Assembly: GCA_027946555.1 (NCBI GenBank)
Contig: JAPEVC010000065.1
Coordinates: 62,001 to 126,000 of the forward strand
Reading direction: 5' to 3'
Source of the DNA: Gnomoniopsis sp. IMI 355080
Lineage: Eukaryota; Ascomycota; Sordariomycetes; Diaporthales; Gnomoniaceae
DNA length: 64,000 nucleotides
The notes under the pieces were generated by a model. That model was not told the origin of the DNA. It was given only the letters and a program-made list of their open reading frames with translations, and did not search any database. The translations under genes were made by a program, and so were the position numbers. Positions 54,068 through 64,000 of the stretch are shown here, one piece after another. Each line of letters starts with the position of its first letter. Position 1 is the stretch's first letter.

Positions 54068-54531
54068 TACCCACTAAACTCAACACATTCAAACCGCTAT
54101 AACTTTACGATCAATATACTAAACAAAACAATTAAACTTTTATATAATAATCTATTTTTGAAATTATAATATACTTTTAGAGCTTTATATTAAATTCATT
54201 GTTCGTAAAGATATATTAAGTTAAAGGTAGTATATTTTTTGAAAGTCACGTAATTTCTCCAATTATAGTGGGTATACCGCTATAATTGAATTTAGAAGTC
54301 GCTAAATTTTAGCGTCTGACTCACTACGACCCACTATAGAATTCTGGAATTACAGGGCTTAAAAAACTGCATGTTTTTCCAACCTAAGATTTCTCAATTT
54401 CTCGAGAACTACTTAATAAATATAGCTATCAATTAAATATGCTTATCCTTATAGCATTTCTATATACCGGAAATTTTATCAGAGTTTTAAATTCGTAGAA
54501 GGTGGAGATATAGATAGCTGAAAATAGCTGT

Positions 54532-54577
54532 TTAGTATGGGAAAACACGAAAACTCGTTATTTTTGTCCTCCCACTG
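54532..54577 (-). repeat. Right terminal inverted repeat of the MITE
   Basis: Read on the minus strand it begins CAGTGGGAGGAC and ends CCCATACTAA; it is the partner of the left end. Confidence 0.9.
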
Positions 54578-54579
54578 TA

Positions 54580-56157
54580 CCTGGGTATCTATAGATGCAT
54601 AAAGGAAAGGCCCTGCACTACCTAAGCGCAATCCCTCGCCCTTGCCCCCCCCCCCAAACAAAAAATTGGCTGAAAAGCGAATTCCACCTATTTCATGTCC
54701 TCGCTCCCTTATGCTTTCTGAGGCAACTTACTGAATGCTGTTGAATAGTCATGCGACTGAGTGCTGAACGAAAAGTCGGGAACTGTGGAGCTTTTTCTTC
54801 GACGACCCCAAAAACTCATATTGTTCACTCACTCTTCGCCTGCCTCATCGTCTTGGTAGGAGGAGCCGCCATTGTCGTCACCAGGGCTATTATTCTGGTC
54901 GACATTTCACGCTCTTTCATATCGGTACGCAAGGTCCCAATGGTAACAGCCCAACGGTAACACACCAAGGCAAGGATTAACGTAACGTCCGATCCTCCAG
55001 GCACAAGGTCTCCTATCTGGGTACCAGACGTGATCATCGTTGTCCGTGTTCCCAACACTCCCGAGGGCTCAAGTCTTCTGTGCTCTCGCGAAAGAGCTAC
55101 CACTCCCTGATTCGTCAAGCCAGGTTAAGAATATCTGAGCACCGTCGCAATTCCAAACCACGAATTAATGGCAAGGTCTGCATACCTATTGGGCAACTGG
55201 CGCGTAAGCCGCGTTAGTAGCACTGCTAGGGGTTTCGCTAAGCGAGCGGTTGCGGGCAGCTATTTGATTCGTTTTTACAACCTGTCTATTTACGGCTGGC
55301 AGCTGAGTTCAAATACTAAAGCAGGCAGAGTACGGGCGCTGATCCCCCTTATTATCACGTCCACCGTCAACAGTCACTGTCCTAAAGGTAGACAAGGGAA
55401 AAGGTGTTCGTCTCTATATGTGGATGCGCTGACTGGAGCCTTGCAAGTGCCGCGAAGGTCGAGGATCACGATTATCAATGTATTTTACGGTCTTTTCACC
55501 CAGGGACTCGGCGCAATTCCCGATACGAGAAATTGATTGTAGCTTGGTACTCATGATGAAGATCTGTGGCAATAGATCAAAGACCTCAACCCAGCGCCAA
55601 CCTCGCTGTGCCTCAGACGCCCAGATCGACGTGGAAAAACGCATCATATGCAGAGTCCTTGGTGTGAATTAATAATACACAGCTCTCTTCGTAATGCCAC
55701 AACCATAAGTACCCGCCGGTAGCGTAGCCCTAGATCCTGTGGGGCAACCTCTTCAGACGTTGTGCAACTTCCAAGGTTCGATAGGGTCGTGCCCCCGGAG
55801 GGGGCCCCCCCTCCACGCCCTGTTAATTAATCGGCCTTGGGAATCAATCTTGAGGATTCTATTGGCTTGTGGTTGTATGCGCTGGAGGCGGAGCTTTCTA
55901 CGGCATTAGAGCCGCACCTGCATACAGTTCCAAATTCAGCCTCAGATCTGGCAAACAGCATCTGGCCGCCAAATTCCGTGTTATACGGTCCCATTCTCAT
56001 ATGTCAGTTATTAGCTGCAACCGGCGCACTTGACCTTGGAAGTCCAATTCTAGACGCTCCCTTTAACCATCCCCAGCTCATTTTGTTATTCTCACGTTGT
56101 TCTGAAAAGCCTTCACGGCTAAATTCACCTTTCTCTCATCTGATCGATTGGTCAGCC
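54580..56157. other. Intergenic; GC hairpin and poly-C run
   Basis: No gene is certain. It includes a run of about 11 C near 54,646-54,656 and the hairpin GCCCCC-GGA-GGGGGC at 55,791-55,805. The frame of the DUF3433 gene is open leftward to 55,837 without a Met before 56,158, so a longer or spliced 5' end is possible. A 122-codon plus-strand frame at 55,168-55,536 is unrecognised. Confidence 0.45.
55791..55805. repeat. Perfect GC hairpin (6-bp stem, GGA loop)
   Basis: GCCCCC, a three-base GGA loop and GGGGGC; the right arm is followed by six further C, creating a second overlapping palindrome. It lies upstream of the DUF3433 gene; no role is assigned. Confidence 0.6.
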
Positions 56158-59100
56158 ATGGTGTCTAGAATTCATGATCTGACGCCGGGCGCTTCTCCTA
56201 TGACAGAGCCATATCATTCGGCACGACATCTTTTGTCCCTACAGGAACAACTACCGTCATCCAGCTCTGGGAAACATCAATTTGCTGATGTCTATGCGTC
56301 GTCCAAGAAGAAAGACTGTGAGTAGACTTGCGCGTGGAATGGACTTTCCAAGGCTGAGGCCTGTTCTCAAACAGATGCTAATTCTCATCTGCCAGCATCT
56401 GCTTCAGGATGGAAGCCACAAACTTTGAGGCCATATTTTCTATGTGTCGTCATCTTCATCTCTCTTGGTCTGGCTAGTGTGATAGAGTATTTATCACAAA
56501 AAAGCCATCGCCAAGGTGGTCTCGCACTTGCTCCCTCCGAGGATGCCGTTTCCAATTCCGTCAGTATTGCCTCTTTGTACATGCCAACGACTATTGCTGT
56601 GATCTACAGTCTGCTGTGGACATGGATCGATCTCGATGTACGAAGAATGCAACCATGGTTTCAGCTCTCACATCCACAAGGTGCCAAGGGGAAGGATTCG
56701 CTGCTATTGAGCTACCCATTCGAGTTCCTGGCTTTCGTCCCTGTGACAGCCTGGAAGAAGAGGCATTGGCCTGTCTTTTTGGCTGGGGTCGTGATGATGC
56801 TGATACTTTGGACGATCACACCACTCCAAGGGGCCATTCTGGGGACGCAGGCTGTCACATTCTCGAAGACATTAGACACCTTTGTCAAATCAGGTCTTAT
56901 TCCTGTTGATCAACAAGCAATCGATCTTGATGTTTCGATACTCGACAATGCATACGGTACTATCTGGGTGAGTTTGGTCAAATGATTCACTTATTTCAGC
57001 GGCTTGACTCCATCTGTAATCAATCCTTCGCCATCGCTTTTCCGACCAGTCCACGGGTTTATGGGAGTACTGAGTTGACGACCCTATCAGTATGAACAGG
57101 ATCTAGCAAAATATACCACTAAAGAGTACGCTTTGCTTCCATTCTTCCCAGCGGATGTGACCGCTGTAGGAATGAACGAGACATGGACGGCAAATACGAC
57201 GAAGTTTGAGACGGACTTGGACTGTTGGCCAGCAAATTTCGATGGGTCAGCCAAATTTGATAATGGCAAGGGGTGCTCAGTGAATGTGTCGGTCGACCTT
57301 CTGAAATCGAGCAACTACTACATGCAATACTTCGGATACGTAAGCAACGCAGTGTTGGATTGGCAACTTGGCAGTGAGGATTGTGGGCCAGAGTTCTCAC
57401 ACGAGTTTTTCTCGATCTTCGCTTCCCGAGCATCGAATAACACCCTCAACATCACGGCCATGTTCTGCGAGCCTTCATATATACAACAAGAAGTGACTGT
57501 CACTGTGCAGGCAGATACACGGCTTCCAGTTTCAGGCTCTTTAGTGGAGCTGAGTGCGCCAATCTCGATGAACGAAACCATCTTCAACAGCACGGCTTTC
57601 GAATTCCTATTACACGTCGGCTTTGCCATGCTCGTGGTCCCAAGAGACTACGGTGAGAGTGTATTACAGAACCAGAATTCCAAGATGGTTCAATACAACA
57701 TCACTTGGCCGGCTACGAACATGGTTGGATTCGGGATCGGCTCTCACGACGGGCCCGTCTCTGACTTCCAGTCTCACGCTGTGATGCAGGCGGCCTACGG
57801 TTCGGCACACAAGCTGATGTTCGCCAACGCAGTATCAGCTATCATCACCCAGACAGCACAACCACTAAAAAATGGCACAATTCGGTATATTCTTTACGGA
57901 ATGGTCGTCAGCAGACCCTTGGCAATCGTGGTCGAGTGCATTTTGGCCGTTGTTGCAATTCTTACAGGGACATTGCTATACACACTGACACGGTGTCATT
58001 CCAATTTGTGCTCTGATCCAGACAGTATAGCAAGCATTTTCGGTATGCTTCAGCATGATGAAAGTCTTCTCGCGAGTTTTTCGGGCAAGGACAATCTTGA
58101 CGAAAAGTCGCTCCTCACAGCCATTGGTGAGCACAGGTATTGCCTCCGCCGATCCAATGGTGCGGGTATGGCTGTGTCTTCATTGCATTTGTTATCCGCC
58201 GGCGCTGAGAACATCACTTCGTTCCCCAAGCGGAAACCCACTCGGCCAAAAGTATTCAGTCTTAAAATTGGCGTCTTATACGTCGGAGTCCTCAGTGCTG
58301 CTATTGGAGGCTTGATCTATCTGAAGCACCAGGAGGTTGTACTGCACGGTAAGTGATGTATTTCAGTTAGCGAAAAGTTGGCAGACTCATCATTGAATGG
58401 TTTGTGTCATGTTCTCATAGCAGTTGCTAACAAGATAAGCAGGTCTTATACGCCCAAGTCGAAACTTCGAAGTACGGCAGTTACTCGAGAACTACTTGCC
58501 AATGATTTTCTCGACCCTGCTCGAGCCCTTCCTAGTCTTGCTCAATCGTGAGCTTTGCATCCTTCAGCCATTTCATGATCTACAGAAAGGTTTTCGTTCT
58601 GCAGAAACCACCATTGAGACTGAATATGACTCTCTTCCACCTCAGATGACGATTTGGAGGGCACTGAGATCTCGGCACTATCTGTTAGCAACTCTTTGCA
58701 CGACAACATTGTTGGCAAATGCATTGGCCGTGGGTCTCGGTGCCGTATTCAATGAAGCTCCCACCACACTTATTGAGTTACTAGATGTCAAATCCCTCAA
58801 GTCCACCACACTGTCTCGAAGCTCACTGATACCTGACGGGGGATTTTCAACCCTCGATGGTTATTACGATCACTTTGAGATGGTCCGCTCCAATGTATCA
58901 GCTGATACCCGTCTTCCCACCTGGCTAGACTCCAATTTCGCATACTTTGCATTTGCAGACCTTTACTCAGCTTCGGATAATTCATCAGCACAGTACCAAG
59001 CTGGCACACGAGGCTTTGGGTTGAATACAACGTGTCATGTTATCCTCTCGGCCAATGACTCAGAGACCTACGTGATTCCGCCAAGCTACGTCAATGGCTT

Positions 59101-60184
59101 GGGCACAAACAAATCCGTCAAAGTTGTTTACGGGAATGTTCCTCCTGGAAACGCCACAACTTGCTCGGCTCAACTCTTTGGAAGCCAGTTACCAGAGGGG
59201 CAATCAGCTTTAGAGGTTTACAACTTCCTGATGCCCGATACTACGGCGACGAGCAACACAGACACAACGATCTTTTGTCAAAAGAAGCTGCTGCTTGGAT
59301 GGGTAAGATATGACACGGCGCACAAAGAGATCAAGGCGAACATGAATTTTATGTCATGTGAGAGCCATGTCCAAACAGCAATGTTTAATCTCACCGTCGA
59401 TGCGGACGGTCGTGTGCTGAACTCCATTCGCGTCAGTCCGTACGCTGGCATTGGTGATATCACCACTATCAATGCAGGGCTCTTGGAGCAGAATCTTACA
59501 CAGCTAATTGCCGATTTGACTAATAGCGGCGCTGACTCCAGCGGTGGCGATCTTCTGGCTCAAGGATGGCACAATGACACTTTTACGCGAGACTGGATGA
59601 ATTATTTGTTGGAGATTGAGTCCAACAGTACCGCAAACGTCGATCCTAGCAAGCCGCTGCCCCAGATGTCGACTCTTGTGCCTGCTGTGCAACAAATGAT
59701 TCAGCGTCTGGGAGCGGCGCTCCTGAACATCAATATGGATATGTTTGACGACTCTGATACGGAGCAGGAGCTGCTTCTAGTTCCCGCCACAAAAGTCGTG
59801 CAAGATACAAGAATCTTCTTGAATCAAGCCGCATTCACCATCAGCGTGTCTATTTTAGGGATTTACATCGTCATCGGGGTTATTCTCTACGTTCAACAGC
59901 GGCGACATATAACACTTCTGCCCAGATTACCTACAACAATCGGTTCAGTCATAGCGTATGTGGCTGCGAGTAGGGCTGTCAGAACATATTCCGGACGCAA
60001 GTTCACAGAGAGAGACTTCCAGGTGACATATAGCTTTGGAAGATACATTGGTACGGATGGCAAGATGCATATTGGCATCGAACTGGACCCCCGGGTGAGG
60101 CCATTGGATTTGAAATCCTCATGGCCACTCCCAGACTTGCGAAGGCGTGGCGAACAGTGTACAGGTCACAGTGTTCATAATTAG
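56158..60184 (+). CDS. Large DUF3433 membrane protein (two DUF3433 repeats)
   Basis: A fungal multi-pass membrane protein of unknown function. Four exons, 56158-56317, 56396-56967, 57091-58348 and 58443-60184, with introns of 78, 123 and 94 nt and phases 1, 0 and 1, give about 1,243 aa. Branch sites GCTAATTC and GTTGCTAACA are textbook. After a short Ser-rich head, the first unit starts WKPQTLRPYFLCVVIF, continues with LLWTWIDLDVRRMQPWFQL, the family signature, and WPVFLAGVVMMLILW. A long extracellular part with many N-x-S/T sites follows. The second unit begins LLENYLPMIFSTLLEPFLVLL, then another glycosylated loop and a final helix (VSILGIYIVIGVILYV). The end carries YSFGRYIGTDGK, a family-typical cytosolic tail. 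The start is tentative (56158, with 56200 as alternative), because the frame runs on upstream. Confidence 0.88.
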
Positions 60185-60468
60185 TGATGGAATGACGGTG
60201 ATGACAAAGATGGGGCAGTGCACGGAAGATTTGACTGACTATATACAAAGCCAGTCTGCGTCGTGTTGTATAAAATCTGTTGTACTACTGTTGTGTAGGT
60301 AATGCACTAATCTGCCCTCGTGGCTCGAGTCAGCACGCATGTGATACGGTAAGCCAAGGCCCAAAAGTAGATTACAACTAAAGCCAGCTGGATTTCAGAG
60401 CTATTTTTTCTTTTCTAATTCGAACCACCAACCAGACTTAACATTTCAGCAATTCAGGCACCCTTTTA
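60185..60468. other. Intergenic between convergent DUF3433 and MFS genes
   Basis: Short 3' region shared by the two convergent genes; no other feature was seen. Confidence 0.5.
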
Positions 60469-62038
60469 TCACGCCTGTGAGTAATTCGACCGTGTCTTGC
60501 CAACACTCTCAACAGCCTCAACCTGGAGCTTATTCCCGCCAGCTTCCGCCGCAGCCTCCGGAGTGAGTGCTACAACCTCCTTTACCCTCAGAATGTGTCT
60601 TCCTGTTCTAAGCCAGTGGCTCAAAACATAGGTAAAGACGACAATGAATCCACACATGGGCACAAAATAACTTGTCCTTGTCCCCGCTGAGCTATCCGCA
60701 ATCGCACCCTGAATTGGTGGAAACACTGCGCCACCGGAGACAGCCATGACGAGAATTCCAGCACCACGCTTGGTGTGACGGCCGAGGTTCGCTGTACCCA
60801 GAGAAAATAGCGACGGATACATTGGCGCCATGAAGAAGAAAATGACTATCAACACAGCCACACCAGAAATTCCGCGGCCAGCAGAGACGTAGGCCGTCAA
60901 GGCGATGGCGATACTAGCGTACACGACCATTCTAGCAAACGTCAGCAAAGCAAGATACTTCTCGTGAGATCTCACAGAAACCAGGAGAGTTCTGCGCTCT
61001 CAGGTGGTGGGCTACTCACATGAAGTCGGACTGTAAGAAAGTGGCCAGTCCAGTTGCCACAAATCTTCCCACCGTGAATGTGATGAGTCCGTATGAAAGC
61101 ATGTTCGAGCCTTCCGCAGCAGTGAAGTCTGCATTCTCGGTAGCATAATTGATGAAAAAGCTGGCTATGGTGACCTGTGATCCAACATAACAAAACTGCG
61201 CAATAAAGGCGAAAATCATGTTGTACTGTTTGTAAAGCGGTCCAGCACCAACGGCTTCGTTGTGATCGACATCTGGATTGTCAGCCGTGCTGGTTCCTTC
61301 TATTACGTCCTGTGAAACCTCTGGCAATTTTGCAAAGAAGAAAAGCACAGCTACCGCAGCTCCTGCGCAAGCCACAGCGAGGTAGACGTATTGCACGCTG
61401 GTGAGATCCTGTGAGCCTTCGTCGGAGAAGAATGCTTTGGAAGCGATAAGTGGGCCAATGAATGAGGCTACGCCGTTCCAGGACTGGCAGAACTGCAGAC
61501 GAGCCGAAGCAGTGGCTGGATTTCCAATGACCACAGCATAAGAGTTGGCCGAGGTTTCAAGAGTGGCAAGTCCACAGGCGATGACCATCGTACACACAAG
61601 GAAGCCACCAAAGCCAGCCTTCTTGTTCTCAGGACTGGTAAAATGCGCTGTCGGCCAAAACATGATGGCTCCAAGGGAGTACAAGCAGAGGCCCATTATG
61701 ATGGTGAACTTGTAGCTTCGGCGTTTCAGAACCTCAGCTGCGATCGGTGAGAACAGCAAGTAACCACCGCCAAAGTACATAACTTGGAGACCGGTCGATT
61801 CGAGTCGAGTGACGCCGAGGACGGTCTGGAAATGCTTGTTCAACACTAACATGACCTTTCATTAGCCACCTTCACATGAACCCAAATATGAGCCGAAGTA
61901 CTCACCATCGAGAAGCCCATAGCTGAACCCCCATAGGAAGAATAGAGAGATGACCAGAGATAGAGGGACTATCAAAGCTCTTCCTGTCAGGTAGCCTCCA
62001 ACGACAGCACCAGCTGCAACTGGCATTCCTCCCGCCAT
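60469..62038 (-). CDS. MFS sugar:proton symporter, FucP (L-fucose permease)-like
   Basis: A plasma-membrane major-facilitator transporter of 473 aa. Exons are 62038-61906, 61845-61020 and 60931-60469; introns of 60 and 88 nt, phases 1 and 2. The first helix contains LVISLFFLWGFSYGLLD, the FucP-family W-G-F hallmark, followed by LNKHFQ, equivalent to the conserved LN-HFQ of FHS/FucP transporters. Helix 5 region LATLETSANSYAVVIGNP carries the other FucP signature (LE-AN-Y). In all about twelve hydrophobic segments are present. Substrates in the family are L-fucose, glucose or galactose; here it is unknown. The start at 62038 (ACC-ATGG) is in a good context. The gene is convergent with the DUF3433 gene. 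Confidence 0.9.
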
Positions 62039-64000
62039 GGTGATGATGTGTTCGAGGACTCGGTCGCTTGTTGAAGAGGCTTAGATGGCAGGTTTTCTGT
62101 TCGTAATTCTGAAGACAAGTGAACGGACAGGCCCGTTTCATAAATCCTGCCAAAGTCGAAGATCATCCATGCCTACCTCTTTATATATGCCCAGGTTTCT
62201 TCTGTCCGGGGTATCGATTCATGCACGCTTTCATTGTCTTGGTATGCGGGTTAGCGCGTTTGTGTCCAGGTACATGGTTGTGGTATTGTCCGTGAGATTT
62301 CGCTAAATCTTTCGCATACCAAGGCGTTCTAGTCGTGAATATCGTTCCAGACCCAAGGAGCTATTCACAGGCGGACCCCATGAACAAGCGAATCATCATA
62401 TCCACTCTGTGGTCCGAGATGTCTTTGGCATGCCAGGTCAATGAGCGTTCTTGGTGAGGCCAAGAGGACAATTGGAAAGGGCCGATAGTTAAGACACCGC
62501 TCATTCGACAAGTCCCTTGCGAGAACCTTGGCGTGTACTTTTCTTTGCCAAAAATTTCGATTATTCCCGACCCCAGACTTGACATAGCCCGTGCGTGCCA
62601 TGTGTTATGCTAGCATTACACGCCTCTCCTATTATGGTTTTGGCACTACGTTTAAGAGTCATGACCTTTTACCCCAGACTATCCTCCCCATAGTCACAAT
62701 CAGAAACCCACTTTCCCCAAGATATCCTGAGTCATCATTTTGCCGAAGCAGGGCCGTCTATTGCGACATGCGCTATGATGGAAACTGCCTTTGTTGAGCA
62801 TTTCTATCAAACCTCGAAAGCACTCTAATGAGAATTGATGATTGATCAATCTCTTCGATAGAACGGTAACAATGGTAGGAGGCTTGAAAAGGGACAGCTT
62901 TTCATACCGGGCATAGATAGGGGCAAGGAAATACCTAGGAACTTAGGTATCAAGGGAGTGTGGGCAGACAGACCGTATACTAACAACAAATGAGCGTAGT
63001 GGATCTTTCACCCCTGAGATGTGGTACCGTGACCATCACACTGCACTTGGCAAGCAGGTGAAACGAGTGTTGGTGAGTCCCAACTAAAAGTTCTAACGAT
63101 ATTTGCGCACTTTCAGTCCAGAGTTTGATCCGGCTAATGAACTCGACACATTTCAAGCTGTCACTATGCATTCTGGTGGGAGCAGACCCATAGAAGTTTA
63201 CTATTGGGTGGGAGTATGTTCATCCACATTAGGAGAAGACTCGGATATTGGCCAATGAAGAGCATGAATATCATTTTCTGCTGATTGCTGAAGGAAAGTG
63301 GCAAATCTAGTCCTACGTTCGATCGATATGCTCCAATACCTAGGTATGTACTGTTCCCATGGCTTCAACTGAGCCTAACGAAAGAGGACAATCACGTTTC
63401 GAACCACGTTGAATACTTCGCTATGGAAGTTCAAGTAAGCAAGCAAATCGTGATGCTTCTTACACGAATCCTTCACGTGAGAACATGTTATTACTGTATT
63501 CTATCTACACACTATTCACAACAGACCCAAAGCTCCAGTCTCGCCCATCAATTTGCATCGAACAAGAGATGTAACTGCGTCCGGTCTTAAAGAAGACCCT
63601 CCGGAAATAGAACAGGCAATTCTCCATTTCGGAACGCCTTGAACTAGTAAAATGGCGTTCAACTAAAGCAGGTACATATAGCTTGCCAAAGCGAACGGAA
63701 AACGTGAGGAATGAGGGTCAATGGTCAACGACGTTCACATGGCTGATCTTCGTCAAACGCATCATTGAGAAGATGGGCGGATGGATCAAATAACACTTAA
63801 ATTGAATACAGTTTTCATAGTCTTGCCTGGAGAAATTTCTTCAAACCTGAGCAAGTCACCTCAAGTCGATATCAAGGGAGGGTACGTGACGAAGAATCCT
63901 AAATATGTTATTGCAGGTGGGGAAAAGCTCTTCCACCAGTCGTGGACTCAGCGCATGCACAGAAAGAAGGAAAGATGCTAAAGAAGACACCTCATCTGAC
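62039..64000. other. Intergenic to the window end, 2 kb
   Basis: Contains the MFS promoter at its left end and two copies of the ACCTAGG/TAGGTA motif (62,931-62,950 and 63,336-63,348). Frames of up to 101 codons are unrecognised. A gene cut by the right edge cannot be excluded. Confidence 0.45.

Larger units (their letters stand above)
54022..54577. mobile_element. MITE of Tc1/mariner type with 46-bp terminal inverted repeats and TA target duplication
   Basis: The two ends are inverted copies of each other, 41 of 46 positions alike: 54022-54067 and 54532-54577, both starting CAGTGGGNGGACAAAAATA. The dinucleotide TA flanks both sides (54020-54021 and 54578-54579), the signature of Tc1/mariner insertion. 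The 556-bp element is AT-rich, contains no transposase frame and has an internal near-palindrome around 54,255-54,295. It is therefore a non-autonomous MITE, mobilised in trans if at all. The two ends differ at only five positions, so it is not very old. Confidence 0.9.

Noticed and set aside
54022..54577. Autonomous transposon with transposase
   Set aside because: Only 556 bp and no transposase frame; classed as a MITE.
1..64000. CRISPR arrays, operons, ribosome binding sites and riboswitches
   Set aside because: The sequence is eukaryotic nuclear DNA with spliceosomal introns; no such bacterial features are expected or seen.

Overview
The window is nuclear DNA of a filamentous ascomycete (Pezizomycotina). 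The evidence is short GT..AG introns (43-134 nt) with CTRAY-type branch sites, typical fungal families (AA9 polysaccharide monooxygenase, secreted lipoxygenase, DUF3433 membrane protein, mitochondrial bS21m, augmin HAUS6, FucP-type MFS), dispersed TAGGTA/TACCTA motifs and a Tc1/mariner-type MITE. In-frame TAG codons with hairpin contexts would suit a Sordariomycete, but the class cannot be fixed from the sequence alone. All gene models below were spliced by hand; every listed exon set keeps an open frame.

Layout. 0.9-3 kb: a PTR2/POT peptide transporter with a 4-nt first coding exon. 5.5-7.3 kb (-): a Ser/Thr-rich single-pass membrane protein. 11.2-12.7 kb (-): a secreted flavin amine-oxidase-like enzyme. 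15.3-15.7 kb (+): a tiny three-exon gene whose first exon carries an in-frame TAG and whose product ends in a Cys cluster. 16.1-17 kb (-): a peroxisomal enoyl-CoA hydratase ending in SKL. 18-21.8 kb: a divergent housekeeping pair, RBM25-like splicing factor (-) and mitochondrial bS21m (+). 22.6-24.6 kb (-): a secreted lipoxygenase. 25.1-27.5 kb (-): HAUS6. 27.9-28.8 kb (+): a small membrane-anchored protein. 28.9-30.2 kb (+): a Cys-His hydrolase-like gene interrupted by two in-frame TAG codons. 30.5-37.8 kb: a Gfo/Idh/MocA oxidoreductase, a DUF4267 protein, two or three small or disordered proteins and a METTL21-type methyltransferase. 40.6-41.6 kb (+): an AA9 LPMO. 42.2-45.1 kb (-): a fused double alpha-oxoamine synthase (Lcb2-like plus Lcb1-like halves, as in Fum8-type enzymes). 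47.9-49.7 kb (-): a CYP7/CYP8-like P450. 51.9-52.5 kb: a decayed SNF2-helicase tail. 52.9-53.5 kb (-): a DUF4863 protein. 54.0-54.6 kb: the MITE. 56.2-60.2 kb (+): a large DUF3433 membrane protein. 60.5-62.0 kb (-): an MFS sugar permease. The window is gene-sparse, with long intergenic stretches around 7.3-11.2, 12.7-16, 37.8-40.6, 45-47.9, 49.7-51.9 and 62-64 kb.

What may be new. Two loci (15.3 kb and 28.9-30.2 kb) read through only if in-frame TAG codons are recoded. In the larger gene both stops are TAG, the frame stays open for 259 further codons, and the second TAG directly follows a putative catalytic His, where such folds often have an aromatic residue. At two of the three TAGs the A is the first base of a predicted hairpin loop, preceded by U. 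This is the known signature of fungal ADAR-independent A-to-I mRNA editing (UAG to UGG). Other points of interest are the fused serine-palmitoyltransferase-like enzyme beside a P450 with no polyketide synthase in the window, a lipoxygenase ending in Thr instead of the usual Ile/Val metal ligand, and the MITE inserted inside a TAGGTACCT-type motif.
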